Of a stretch of 38,252 bases of DNA, positions 24,640 through 32,324 are shown one piece after another. Positions within the stretch are counted from its first letter, which is position 1. Each line of letters begins with the position of its first letter. Under the pieces are notes generated by a model, which was not told where the DNA came from, did no database searches, and was given only the letters and a program-made list of their open reading frames with translations. This DNA comes from Rhizobiales bacterium Ga0077524 (GTDB lineage Bacteria > Pseudomonadota > Alphaproteobacteria > Rhizobiales > Hyphomicrobiaceae), in assembly GCA_001464755.1 (NCBI GenBank), contig LNDR01000398.1:1-38252 (forward strand). Reading direction: 5' to 3'. Position numbers and translations under genes: made by a program.

Positions 24640-25425
24640 TTATGCGACCTTGGCCAATTGAGCGTTCGCACGCTGCTGCGCGGCAAGCAGCACCTGCGCG
24701 TGCTCAGCCGGAAAATAAACGCCGTTGATGAAGTAGTCGCCGTCGTGCGGCTCATAGGTGAATTCGACGCCGATGAGCGGCCAACCCTTGATCGGCAACA
24801 GCTCATCGAGCCGTTCGGGCGCGAGCATCTTGTCGCTGGCCATCAAGAGATGTCTGTCCAGATTCGCGCGATGCCGCTGCAGATCGAGATGCGGTACCAA
24901 GCCGTTTCGTGGCTGAACCGAGATCAAGTTATCGAACAGCGCCGCAAAAAATGCCAGCCTGACCAGCATGCTGTCGACGGCCTGTCCGACGTCCGGCGCT
25001 TGCAGCGCCACACCGAGGGCATCCTCGAGTTCGGCTCGCTGGCAATACAGATTGAAGGCCAGAATCTGGCCGGTCATCTGCTGCAGATGGTATTGCGCAT
25101 TGGGATCAACGGTGCCGTCGCCGTGCGGATTTCTGTAGCCGTAGGCGACATGGCCAAGGCCGCCGGGGCCATAGGTCACGAAGTGCTCGCCGAACCCTTT
25201 GAATGCGAGCGGACCAGCCTCAGGGTCCGTGTCGTCGACGATGATCGGAACCGGAACCACGCCCTGTTGATTCACCGCATCTGCAATCTGCTGCGCGGTC
25301 GCAAGCAATGCCATCAGATGGTCACGCAGCTTCCCGAGGCGAGCTGTTGGCGACCCGTCGTGCGGTCTTCTTGCAGCGGGCACTGACATGCTTGCAGGCG
25401 CAGAGGCGCGCTTTCCGAAGATCAT
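24640..25425 (-). CDS. Hypothetical protein, 261 aa, family not recognised
   Basis: I cannot assign a family. The frame is uninterrupted over 261 codons. The product looks like a soluble protein with mixed secondary structure: an N-terminal basic Ser/Pro-rich stretch, a Gly-rich loop (FVTYGPGGLGHVAYGYRNPHGDG), helical segments (LQQMTGQILAFNLYCQRAELEDALG; SMLVRLAFFAALFDNLI) and an acidic-aromatic C-terminal part (GVEFTYEPHDGDYFINGVYF). Both possible starts (25425 and 25389) have weak ribosome-binding sites. It is on the same strand as the CoA-transferase-like gene (77 bases upstream) and the hydroxylase operon (165 bases downstream). Amino-acid composition looks protein-like, so I consider it real. 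Confidence 0.6.
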   Translation of the reverse strand: MIFGKRASAPASMSVPAARRPHDGSPTARLGKLRDHLMALLATAQQIADAVNQQGVVPVPIIVDDTDPEAGPLAFKGFGEHFVTYGPGGLGHVAYGYRNPHGDGTVDPNAQYHLQQMTGQILAFNLYCQRAELEDALGVALQAPDVGQAVDSMLVRLAFFAALFDNLISVQPRNGLVPHLDLQRHRANLDRHLLMASDKMLAPERLDELLPIKGWPLIGVEFTYEPHDGDYFINGVYFPAEHAQVLLAAQQRANAQLAKVA

Positions 25426-25502
25426 GAAAATGTCCGTTGCCGTACCGCTGACCCCGCAAGGCGAGGAAGACCGTAGGCTATCTGCGGCCTCTTAATGATG
25501 TC

Positions 25503-26906
25503 TTACAGCACCGCATTTTTTGGCCACGTCGCGGGATGTGAGCCGAGCGGCATGGCTGGCCTCGCGAAATGAGCAGTCGTCTCCGAGAGGTGGCCGGCGT
25601 GGCGTACGGCTGTCATGCGGCCGAAGCCCGATTCGGATACCTCCAGTAGGTCGGCGACATCCGCGCGCGTTGGATCAGGCCCTTTCAGGCAGTCCACGGA
25701 AAGCCGACCGAGTTTCCAGAGCCACTCGCCGGTCTGCGCAAGCGACACGCGCACCAGCCACGAGCCACCTTCTTCCGCCTGGCGCTTGAGCGCCATCATA
25801 GCCCCTGTCGCCATGAGGAAGCCTGTACCGTGATCGAGCGCCTGGCAGGGGAGCTCTTTCGGCGCTTCCAAGCCCAAAGCGGCAGCCTCGGCAGCGTTCA
25901 GCCCATTCGCATTCTGCACAAGGCTATCGAAACCACGCCTCTGAGCCCAAGGCCCCTCGTGCCCCCAAGCCGACAGCGATACGCAGACGATACCCGGTGA
26001 CAGCTCGGCCAGCATCTCGGGCGCAAATCCTTTCGCCGCGATAGCCCCAGGTCGGTAACCCTGAACGAACACGTCCGCCCCCCGAGCCAAGCCCCTGAGC
26101 GTCTCGCGACCCGCCTCCTGGGCCAAGTCCACCTCGGCGCGCAGCTTGCCGCGGCCGCCATCCATGATCAGCGTCTCGATGTCCGGAATACCGGGGCCCG
26201 TGACCGACAGCACGTCCGCACCATGCGCGGCGAGCGTCCGTCCGCAAACCGGACCCGCGATCACCCGCGTAAGGTCCAGCACGCGAATGTCGGAGAGCGG
26301 TTGCCCTCCGGCCGCGCGCTTGCGGGGCGGCGCATCAGCGATCCGCACGATCTCGAACAGAGGCAACTTCGCGACAGCTCGCCCATGCGGATGCGCGCGC
26401 CATTCCTCCGGCGAGCGCATCATGGTGATGACCATGCCGTTTTCCGCGGCGGCTGTTTCGAGCGCCTCGCCGCTCCAGTCTTGGAGCTTGGCCGCCACGC
26501 TGGCGCGATCGTATTCCGCTCCGAGGAAGCGTAGCGTCCGCTCCCTGTGATGCGGCATGTTCGCGTGCACGCGAACATAGCGGCCATCGCCGGTCTGATA
26601 GACTCCGGCTACCTTGTTCCAGATCTCGCGTTGGGGCTTGCCCTCCACTTGTACATAGCGTTCGCTGCGGAACTCGGCTGCCGCGTGCCGCATATCGACA
26701 GCGGCAAGTTGCCGGCGGCCAGTGCGCGCATACCAGAATTCCGCCGCTGCCAGCGCGCTTGCCGCGATTGTGGCTTGCGCCATCGTTCCGACCGCAAATG
26801 TCGACGGTAGCGCCGGCTCTTGCCCCCTGAGCGCGACTCCGTCGAGCGCTGTCAGAGGCCCACCCCCGAGTTGCCAGATGTGCGCCGTCGCTTCCGCTGG
26901 TGACAT
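25503..26906 (-). CDS. CaiB/BaiF (class III) CoA-transferase family protein with unusual domain order
   Basis: Class III CoA-transferases move CoA between acids through an aspartyl-CoA thioester. In this 467-aa protein the usual N-terminal Rossmann signature appears only from about residue 205 (LSDIRVLDLTRVIAGPVCGRTLAAHGADV). It is followed by FVQGYRPGAIAAKGF and RRGFDSLVQNANG, where D327 is the expected nucleophile. The first 190 residues resemble the small domain that normally follows (GRRQLAAVDMRHAAAEF; YQTGDGRYVRVHANMP). This suggests a permuted or half-duplicated architecture. GGGGAG lies seven bases before the ATG at 26906; earlier in-frame starts lack such a site. Substrate unknown. 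Confidence 0.85.
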   Translation of the reverse strand: MSPAEATAHIWQLGGGPLTALDGVALRGQEPALPSTFAVGTMAQATIAASALAAAEFWYARTGRRQLAAVDMRHAAAEFRSERYVQVEGKPQREIWNKVAGVYQTGDGRYVRVHANMPHHRERTLRFLGAEYDRASVAAKLQDWSGEALETAAAENGMVITMMRSPEEWRAHPHGRAVAKLPLFEIVRIADAPPRKRAAGGQPLSDIRVLDLTRVIAGPVCGRTLAAHGADVLSVTGPGIPDIETLIMDGGRGKLRAEVDLAQEAGRETLRGLARGADVFVQGYRPGAIAAKGFAPEMLAELSPGIVCVSLSAWGHEGPWAQRRGFDSLVQNANGLNAAEAAALGLEAPKELPCQALDHGTGFLMATGAMMALKRQAEEGGSWLVRVSLAQTGEWLWKLGRLSVDCLKGPDPTRADVADLLEVSESGFGRMTAVRHAGHLSETTAHFARPAMPLGSHPATWPKNAVL

Positions 26907-27212
26907 GGCCACGCTCCCCTTGCCGATGTGCTCCGCTCCGGCGGTCTCAAGCAGGTGCTCGCAATTTCCACGCGCAGCCGACCGTCCCGCGAGGCGCATA
27001 TCATGTCCGGATTCGCGCGACCGCAACCGGTCGTGCGAGTTGTCCCCTGCCCATGCCCAAGATGCGATCCGCACCGTATCGGCTGAAAGCGGCAGCCCGG
27101 CCGCCGGCAGGTTTCGCCGCCGATCTACCCAGCTGCGAGCGGTACGGCGGCGCGCTTTTCTCGGATCGCAAACCCGTCGTCGGTCGATAGCAACCGGTTC
27201 GACGCGCTCTGG
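26907..27212. other. 306-base intergenic stretch between the CaiB-like gene and the helicase gene
   Basis: No convincing gene is seen here. The stretch should contain the promoter of the CaiB-like gene (minus strand) and the end of the helicase transcript. A hairpin stands at 27016-27039, with 10-base arms CGCGCGACCG / CGGTCGTGCG (one G-U pair) and a four-base loop. It has no U-run, so terminator function is uncertain. Confidence 0.5.
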
Positions 27213-28922
27213 TCAGTCGGCGCTGACGCGCGCCGGCCTCTTGAGAAACGCCGGCATGTGGTCACCGAAGGCGAGCGGCGTAGCCTCGTCGCCGCCCCGT
27301 TGCTGACCACGTCCGTCCCTGCTCGGGTTACGGCCACCGCCCTTCGACTCGCCCCCACGTGCCTCGGTCCCACGCTGCTGGGCTTGAGGCCGTTCTGGTT
27401 GACGCTCAGGTCTTGGCGCCGCCCGCTCGGGCCGCACCTCACGCGGAGCGCTGTCGGTCCGCGCAGCCTCTACCCGCCGCGTATCACCTTCTTGCGGCGC
27501 CCGCTCGCGACGCCGTACAGGTCGCCGCGACGTGATCGTCGCATCGTCGGCGATCTCGGGCTGCTCGCTGGTATCCGGCCGATCGGTCCGCGCGATGCGA
27601 CGCGACGATTCACGTCGCTCCGGCGCATCGCGGCGGGGTCCGCGCTCGCTCCGTTCCTCGCCTCGTCCGCCGCGCGCCTCGGGCCGCGCGCGTGACTCTG
27701 GACGTCCGCGTGCTTCGGGCCGTCCACGAGCTGGCGCCCCGCGGCCGCGCCGCTTGCGGCTACGCCCATCGGCAAGAGCGGCCTCGTCCGGCGGCTCGCC
27801 GATCCACTTCGGCTCCTCGCCGATCAGCTTCGCAATAGAATCGATCGCCTTGATATCGTCGCTCGAGACGATGGTTGCCGAGAACCCCTCCTTGCCAGCC
27901 CGCCCGGTTCGCCCGATCCGATGGACGTAGTCGTCGGCCTGCCAAGGCACATCATAGTTGATCACGTGACTAACGTCGGGGATATCGAGTCCCCGCGCTG
28001 CAACATCCGATGCAGCCAGGAATGCGATCTCGCCAGCACGGAATTTGTCCAATGTCGCCATGCGACTCATCTGGTCCATGTCGCCATGCAGTGCGCCGGC
28101 ATTAAAGCCGTGCTTCGTCAGTGACTTGAGAAGGATCGCCACATCCTTCTTGCGATTGCAGAAGATGATGGCATTGCGCACGTCGAGTGACCGCAGCAGC
28201 TCGCGAAGCACCTCGCGCTTGGCCCAGTCCTCGGGGTTGTCGCAGTAGCAGAAGCGTTGCGTGATGGTCTTCGCCGTCGTCGCTGGCCGCGCAACCTCGA
28301 TCCGAGCTGGATCCGTGAGGAACTGGTCGACCAGTCGCGTGATCTCCGGCGGCATCGTCGCGGAGAAGAACAGCGTTTGCCGTTTCGGCGGCAACAGCTT
28401 GCAGATCTTCTCGATGTCGGGGATGAAGCCCATGTCGAGCATGCGATCGGCCTCGTCGATAACGAGGATCTCGACTCCCATCAGCATAATACGGCCGCGC
28501 TGAAAGTGATCGAGCAGACGCCCTGGCGTGGCGATAAGCACATCGACCCCTCGGTCGAGCTTGCGTACTTGATCGTCCATCGACACGCCGCCGATCAGCA
28601 GCGCCACGTCCAGCTTATGGTTGACCCCATACTTCTCAAAGCTCTGCGCGCACTGGGCGGCAAGCTCGCGCGTCGGAGCGAGGATCAGAGAGCGCGGCAT
28701 GCGGGCGCGAGCCCTCCCCGTCTCCAGACGGGTGATCATTGGCAGCACGAACGAGGCGGTCTTGCCCGTGCCTGTCTGGGCGATGCCAAGAACGTCGCGT
28801 CCCGTCACTGCAACGGGTATCGCCTGCTCCTGAATGGGGGTCGGAGCAGGATAGCCGGCCGCATCGATCGCGGCGAGCACCTTGGCGCTGAGGCCGAGCT
28901 CAGCGAACGTGGTCGTTTGCAA
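27213..28922 (-). CDS. rhlE: DEAD-box RNA helicase, RhlE type, with Arg-rich tail
   Basis: The 569-aa ATP-dependent RNA helicase probably remodels ribosome-assembly or decay substrates. The core (about 1-380) shows the Q motif PTPIQEQAIP, Walker A AQTGTGKT (48-55), PTRELAAQ, DEAD (156-159), SAT in FFSATMPPE, and HRIGRTGRAG. The last ~185 residues are disordered and dominated by Arg, Gly, Pro and Glu with RPEARG-type repeats. Such tails bind RNA and help target RhlE enzymes to ribonucleoprotein. The start is TTG at 28922 (MQTTTFAELGLS) with GGAG eight bases upstream. The frame stays open further upstream but does not look like the family. Confidence 0.93.
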   Translation of the reverse strand: MQTTTFAELGLSAKVLAAIDAAGYPAPTPIQEQAIPVAVTGRDVLGIAQTGTGKTASFVLPMITRLETGRARARMPRSLILAPTRELAAQCAQSFEKYGVNHKLDVALLIGGVSMDDQVRKLDRGVDVLIATPGRLLDHFQRGRIMLMGVEILVIDEADRMLDMGFIPDIEKICKLLPPKRQTLFFSATMPPEITRLVDQFLTDPARIEVARPATTAKTITQRFCYCDNPEDWAKREVLRELLRSLDVRNAIIFCNRKKDVAILLKSLTKHGFNAGALHGDMDQMSRMATLDKFRAGEIAFLAASDVAARGLDIPDVSHVINYDVPWQADDYVHRIGRTGRAGKEGFSATIVSSDDIKAIDSIAKLIGEEPKWIGEPPDEAALADGRSRKRRGRGAPARGRPEARGRPESRARPEARGGRGEERSERGPRRDAPERRESSRRIARTDRPDTSEQPEIADDATITSRRPVRRRERAPQEGDTRRVEAARTDSAPREVRPERAAPRPERQPERPQAQQRGTEARGGESKGGGRNPSRDGRGQQRGGDEATPLAFGDHMPAFLKRPARVSAD

Positions 28923-29260
28923 AAAAACGTCTCCGTAACTTTTGCGAGCCCCGATCCGCCCACTGGCGGGCGTACGCGGGCATTGCGGAGCGCAGGGGCC
29001 GGCCGATCGCACGGGCCTGGGCGATAGCGCTCGGTAGGCATCGTGAAAGTGGCATCACCAGGAAAGGGACCAATGAATAAGCTCATCCCTTGAGCCCGAT
29101 GGCGGCTAGATGCCACATTCCGTCCAGGCCAACAAGGCTTTGCTGGTGCCTGCGGCAGGCTGGCGCGGGGAAAAGAGCTTGGTCCCGTTGGAACCACGCC
29201 CCGATCGTCGACCGACCGGGGCGTCTGACGCGTCTTGCAATCAGGTCGATACGGGCAACC
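28923..29260. other. 338-base intergenic stretch between the helicase gene and dctP
   Basis: No convincing gene is visible. On the minus strand it must hold the helicase promoter (near 28930-29080; a poly-T run precedes its TTG start) and the end of the TRAP operon transcript. The only clear structure is the inverted repeat at 29196-29224, listed separately. Confidence 0.5.
29196..29224 (-). terminator. Hairpin downstream of the TRAP transporter operon
   Basis: Perfect 8-base arms ACGCCCCG (29196-29203) and CGGGGCGT (29217-29224) enclose a 13-base centre that can form three more pairs. It lies about 37 bases beyond the dctP stop. There is no strong U-run, so it may be a Rho-assisted or stabilising structure. 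Confidence 0.42.
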
Positions 29261-30247
29261 TCACTTGCGATAGGTCGCCAGAACTTCCGCTCCGGTATCC
29301 CCAGCCCGCTTCGTCCAGTCCTCGGTCAGCTGATCACCGATCTTCTTGAGGCCAGCCTTCAGCTCGGCGCCAGGCGGGACCACTTTCAGCCCCTTCGCCT
29401 GCAGTTGCTCGACGTACCATTGAGCCTTCTCCTCGGCTATCTTCCAGCCGCGAGCTTCCGCCGCCTCGGCCGCCTTGAGAAGCGCATCCTGCTGCTCCTT
29501 TGGCAGGCCGGCGAATGCCGCCTTGTTCACCATCACGACGTTCTTCGGTATCCATCCCTGAACGTCGTACCAGTGGGTCATCGTTTCCCACACCTTGCTA
29601 TCGTAGCCGGTCGAGCCCGAGGTCATGAAAGCGTTGACCACGCCCGTCGCTAGCGCCTGCGGCAACTCCGCAGCCTGTACCGTGACTGCCTGTGCGCCGA
29701 CGAGCTCTGCGATCCTGGTCGTGCCGACGTTATAGGCCCTCATCTTCAGGCCTTTCATATCGTCGACAGTATTGATGTCCTTCTTGGAGTAGATGCCCTG
29801 AGGGCCCCAGGCCACCGAGTAGAGCACCATGATGCCCTGCCCCTCGAGCTTCTTTGCCACAGCCGGCTTCTGGGCCAGCCAGAGCTTGTAGGAGTCAGCG
29901 AAACTCGAGGCCAGGAACGGGATCGTGTCGAGACCGAACACCGGATCCTCGTTCTCGTGGATCGAGATCAAAACCTCGCCCATCTGCGCCTGACCGGTCG
30001 CGACCGCACGCTTGATCTCCGGTGCCTTGAAGAGCGATGCGCCGGCATGCACCGTAATCTCCAGCTTTCCGTCGGTCGCCTTCTTCACCTCCTCGGCGAA
30101 CCACACGAGGTTCTCCGAATGGTAGTTCGTCGCAGGATAGGCGGCCGGCAGATTCCACTTCGTCTGGGCCATCGCTGGTCCCGTCAGAGCCAGCCCGGTT
30201 ACTGCCACGGTGGCTAGCCAGGCGAGGCACGTCGATTTCAGCGTCAT
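29261..30247 (-). CDS. dctP: TRAP transporter substrate-binding protein, DctP family
   Basis: The 328-aa periplasmic binding protein has a signal peptide (1-27, cleavage after PAMA) and the DctP fold: WNLPAAYPATNYHSENLVWFAEEVKKATDG at the N-terminus, FGLDTIPFLASSFADSYKLW and the conserved Arg region DDMKGLKMRAYN, whose Arg usually binds the substrate carboxylate. The ligand is therefore likely an organic acid, but the sequence does not say which. GGAG lies eight bases before the ATG at 30247; an ATG at 30271 is less likely. It is the last of three genes in the order Q-M-P, 30 bases after dctM. Confidence 0.93.
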   Translation of the reverse strand: MTLKSTCLAWLATVAVTGLALTGPAMAQTKWNLPAAYPATNYHSENLVWFAEEVKKATDGKLEITVHAGASLFKAPEIKRAVATGQAQMGEVLISIHENEDPVFGLDTIPFLASSFADSYKLWLAQKPAVAKKLEGQGIMVLYSVAWGPQGIYSKKDINTVDDMKGLKMRAYNVGTTRIAELVGAQAVTVQAAELPQALATGVVNAFMTSGSTGYDSKVWETMTHWYDVQGWIPKNVVMVNKAAFAGLPKEQQDALLKAAEAAEARGWKIAEEKAQWYVEQLQAKGLKVVPPGAELKAGLKKIGDQLTEDWTKRAGDTGAEVLATYRK

Positions 30248-30277
30248 GTCATTCTCTCCTTCAGTGCCCACTGCATC

Positions 30278-31585
30278 TCAACCCGGAAACACAAGCTTTG
30301 GCAGGAACATCACGATTTGCGGGAACACCGTGATGATCGCCACAGCAACGACCAAAAGCAGAAAGAACGGCAGCGCCGCCCATGCGACGGTGTTGCTGTC
30401 ATGTCCACTCATCGTTTGAAGAACGAACAAATTGAACCCGACAGGTGGCGACACCTCGGCCATTTCCACGATCAGGACCAGAAAGATACCGAACCAGACG
30501 AGGTCGAAACCTGCCTTCTGCACCATCGGCAGCACGACCACTGTCGTCAGCACGATCATCGAGATGCCGTCGAGGGCAGTTCCCAGGATGATGTACATAA
30601 CCGTAAGAGCAGAATTCAGCGCAAATGGCGAGAGCTGCAACCCCTCGACCCAGGTCGCGAGCGCCACCGGAATACCAGTGTAACCCATTGAGGTGGACAT
30701 GAACGATGCGCCAGCCAAAATCAGCATGATCATGGCGGTGAGGCGCGTCGACCCCATGACGCTATCCCAAAAAGCCCGAGCGGTCAGCGACCCCGACCAC
30801 CAAGCGATTCCGAGGGAACCAAGCACACCCCAGGCAGCGCATTCGGTTGCTGTCGCCAAGCCCGTCAGTAGAACGACGAACACGAGCGTGATTAGCAAAA
30901 GGCAAGGGATGAGATTGGCCGACTCGCGCAGCTTTTCGCGCAACGACATACTCGGCTCGATCGGAGGCATCTGGCTTGGATTGAGCATCGCCCACCCGGC
31001 GATATAGCCGGAGAAGAGAGCCATCACGATCAGGCTCGGGATGAATCCGGCCAGGAAAACCTGCAGGATCGAGACCTCGGCTGCGACCGCATAGATCACC
31101 ATCGTGATCGACGGAGGAATGAGGATGCCGAGAGTGCCTGACCCCGCCAGAGATCCGAGAGCGATCTGCTCAGGATAGCCACGCTTCTTGAGCTCCGGGA
31201 GGGCGATCTTGGCGATCGTTGCACATGTTGCCGCAGACGAGCCTGAGACGGACCCGAAGATCCCACAACCCAACACGTTGATATGTAGCAGCCGGCCCGG
31301 AATGCGTCGGAGCCAAGGCGCTAGACCTCGAAACATCTCTTCCGATAGCTTGGTCCGGAACAGGATTTCACCCATCCAGATGAACAGGGGAAGAGCGGCC
31401 AATTCCCACGAGGCCGCGTTACCCCAGATTTTGGTCGCAAGAACAGACCCGGCAGGAATGGAGCCCGGCGCGAACTGCATACCCACCCAACCGCAGGCAA
31501 GGAGCGCGATGGCGATCCAAACTCCCGAGCCAAGCAGAACGACAAGAAGAACGCTGATGAGAAGCGATATCGAGATTAGATCCAT
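30278..31585 (-). CDS. dctM: TRAP transporter large permease, DctM family
   Basis: The 435-aa integral membrane protein with about eleven to twelve helices forms the sodium-driven transport domain of the TRAP system. Family signatures include FIWMGEILFRTKLSEEMFRGLAPWLRRIPG near residues 68-97, VSGSSAATCATIAKIALPELKKRGYP and the C-terminal region GIFLVLIVEMAEVSPPVGFNLFVLQ. The ATG at 31585 has GAGG five bases upstream and follows the dctQ stop by seven bases, so the genes are coupled. Substrate follows that of DctP and is unknown. Confidence 0.95.
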   Translation of the reverse strand: MDLISISLLISVLLVVLLGSGVWIAIALLACGWVGMQFAPGSIPAGSVLATKIWGNAASWELAALPLFIWMGEILFRTKLSEEMFRGLAPWLRRIPGRLLHINVLGCGIFGSVSGSSAATCATIAKIALPELKKRGYPEQIALGSLAGSGTLGILIPPSITMVIYAVAAEVSILQVFLAGFIPSLIVMALFSGYIAGWAMLNPSQMPPIEPSMSLREKLRESANLIPCLLLITLVFVVLLTGLATATECAAWGVLGSLGIAWWSGSLTARAFWDSVMGSTRLTAMIMLILAGASFMSTSMGYTGIPVALATWVEGLQLSPFALNSALTVMYIILGTALDGISMIVLTTVVVLPMVQKAGFDLVWFGIFLVLIVEMAEVSPPVGFNLFVLQTMSGHDSNTVAWAALPFFLLLVVAVAIITVFPQIVMFLPKLVFPG

Positions 31586-31592
31586 GGCGACC

Positions 31593-32138
31593 TCACACTG
31601 CGCTCGCCACTGCGCGCTCGATTAGCTCCTCGGCCGTCTTCGGCGGCTCCTTCTCATAGCGGGGCATGTTTCCGCGAAGAACATGAACCAGCTCATCGAG
31701 CACAGCGACGAAGAGAATGACGAGTCCAGCTGCAAATCCGGTCTGTGGTATCCACAAGGGCACGACCAGGACACCGGTCGACGTGTCGTTGATCAACCAG
31801 GAGGTGTACATCATTTTCACGACCTCCCACGCGAAGAAGCCGACGAACACGGCTGCCATCGAAAGAGCGAACACCTCCGCGCCCCACTTGGCCCGCCCCC
31901 TGAGACGTTCGGTCAACAGCCCTACCCGGATCATCTCTCCGGACTTGAAAGTATGGGCGAGGCCGAGAAAGGCCATCGCGGCCATGCACCACGCCGTAAT
32001 GTCATCTCCGGACTTGATGTTCACCCCAATTTCGCGGCCGATGGACAGCGCCATCATCAGGACGAAGATCGCAATCAGAAACAGCCCCGCCAGATATCCA
32101 GAGGCGAGGTAGAGGCCGTCGAGCAGTTTTCTCATCAT
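31593..32138 (-). CDS. dctQ: TRAP transporter small permease, DctQ family
   Basis: The 181-aa membrane protein has four helices and completes the tripartite transporter. Signatures are LMMALSIGREIGVNIKSGDDITAWCMAAMAFLGLAHTFKSGEMIRVGLL and the closing helix TGFAAGLVILFVAVLDELVHVLRG. Two consecutive ATG codons (32138 and 32135) are both possible; AGG spacing favours the second slightly. It is the first gene of the dctQ-dctM-dctP operon, and its upstream region holds a palindrome that may be an operator. Confidence 0.93.
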   Translation of the reverse strand: MMRKLLDGLYLASGYLAGLFLIAIFVLMMALSIGREIGVNIKSGDDITAWCMAAMAFLGLAHTFKSGEMIRVGLLTERLRGRAKWGAEVFALSMAAVFVGFFAWEVVKMMYTSWLINDTSTGVLVVPLWIPQTGFAAGLVILFVAVLDELVHVLRGNMPRYEKEPPKTAEELIERAVASAV

Positions 32139-32210
32139 GGCCTGTGCCTGCGCTCATGGTCCATCCGGCAGCGCGATGGCGCCGCCACTCGCAACCAGTG
32201 ATTCTTTTTT

Positions 32211-32225
32211 ATTGCAGTGCACTCA
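32211..32225. promoter_or_regulatory. Candidate operator upstream of the TRAP operon
   Basis: The sequence ATTGCAGTGCACTCA has a perfect eight-base core AGTGCACT (32216-32223) flanked by nearly symmetric TTG/CAA. It lies 73 to 87 bases before the dctQ start, beside an A/T-rich run. Its placement suits a local regulator such as a GntR-type protein, but no regulator gene is in the window. It also contains TGC-N3-GCA, the spacing reported for PhaR-type sites. Confidence 0.3.
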
Positions 32226-32295
32226 ACACCAAGTCCGCTAAGTTTCAGTTGCGCTAGATCGTCACAATTTGAGGCATCTCGGAATATAGCCCGAC

Positions 32296-32312
32296 GGTTT
32301 GCGCCTCAAACC
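32296..32312 (-). terminator. Short hairpin after the MscS-family gene
   Basis: Arms GGTTTG and CAAACC (six pairs) enclose a five-base loop and lie 13-29 bases past the stop of the channel gene. No U-run follows. It is a weak terminator candidate. Confidence 0.3.
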
Positions 32313-32324
32313 CTGCCCCGGAAC

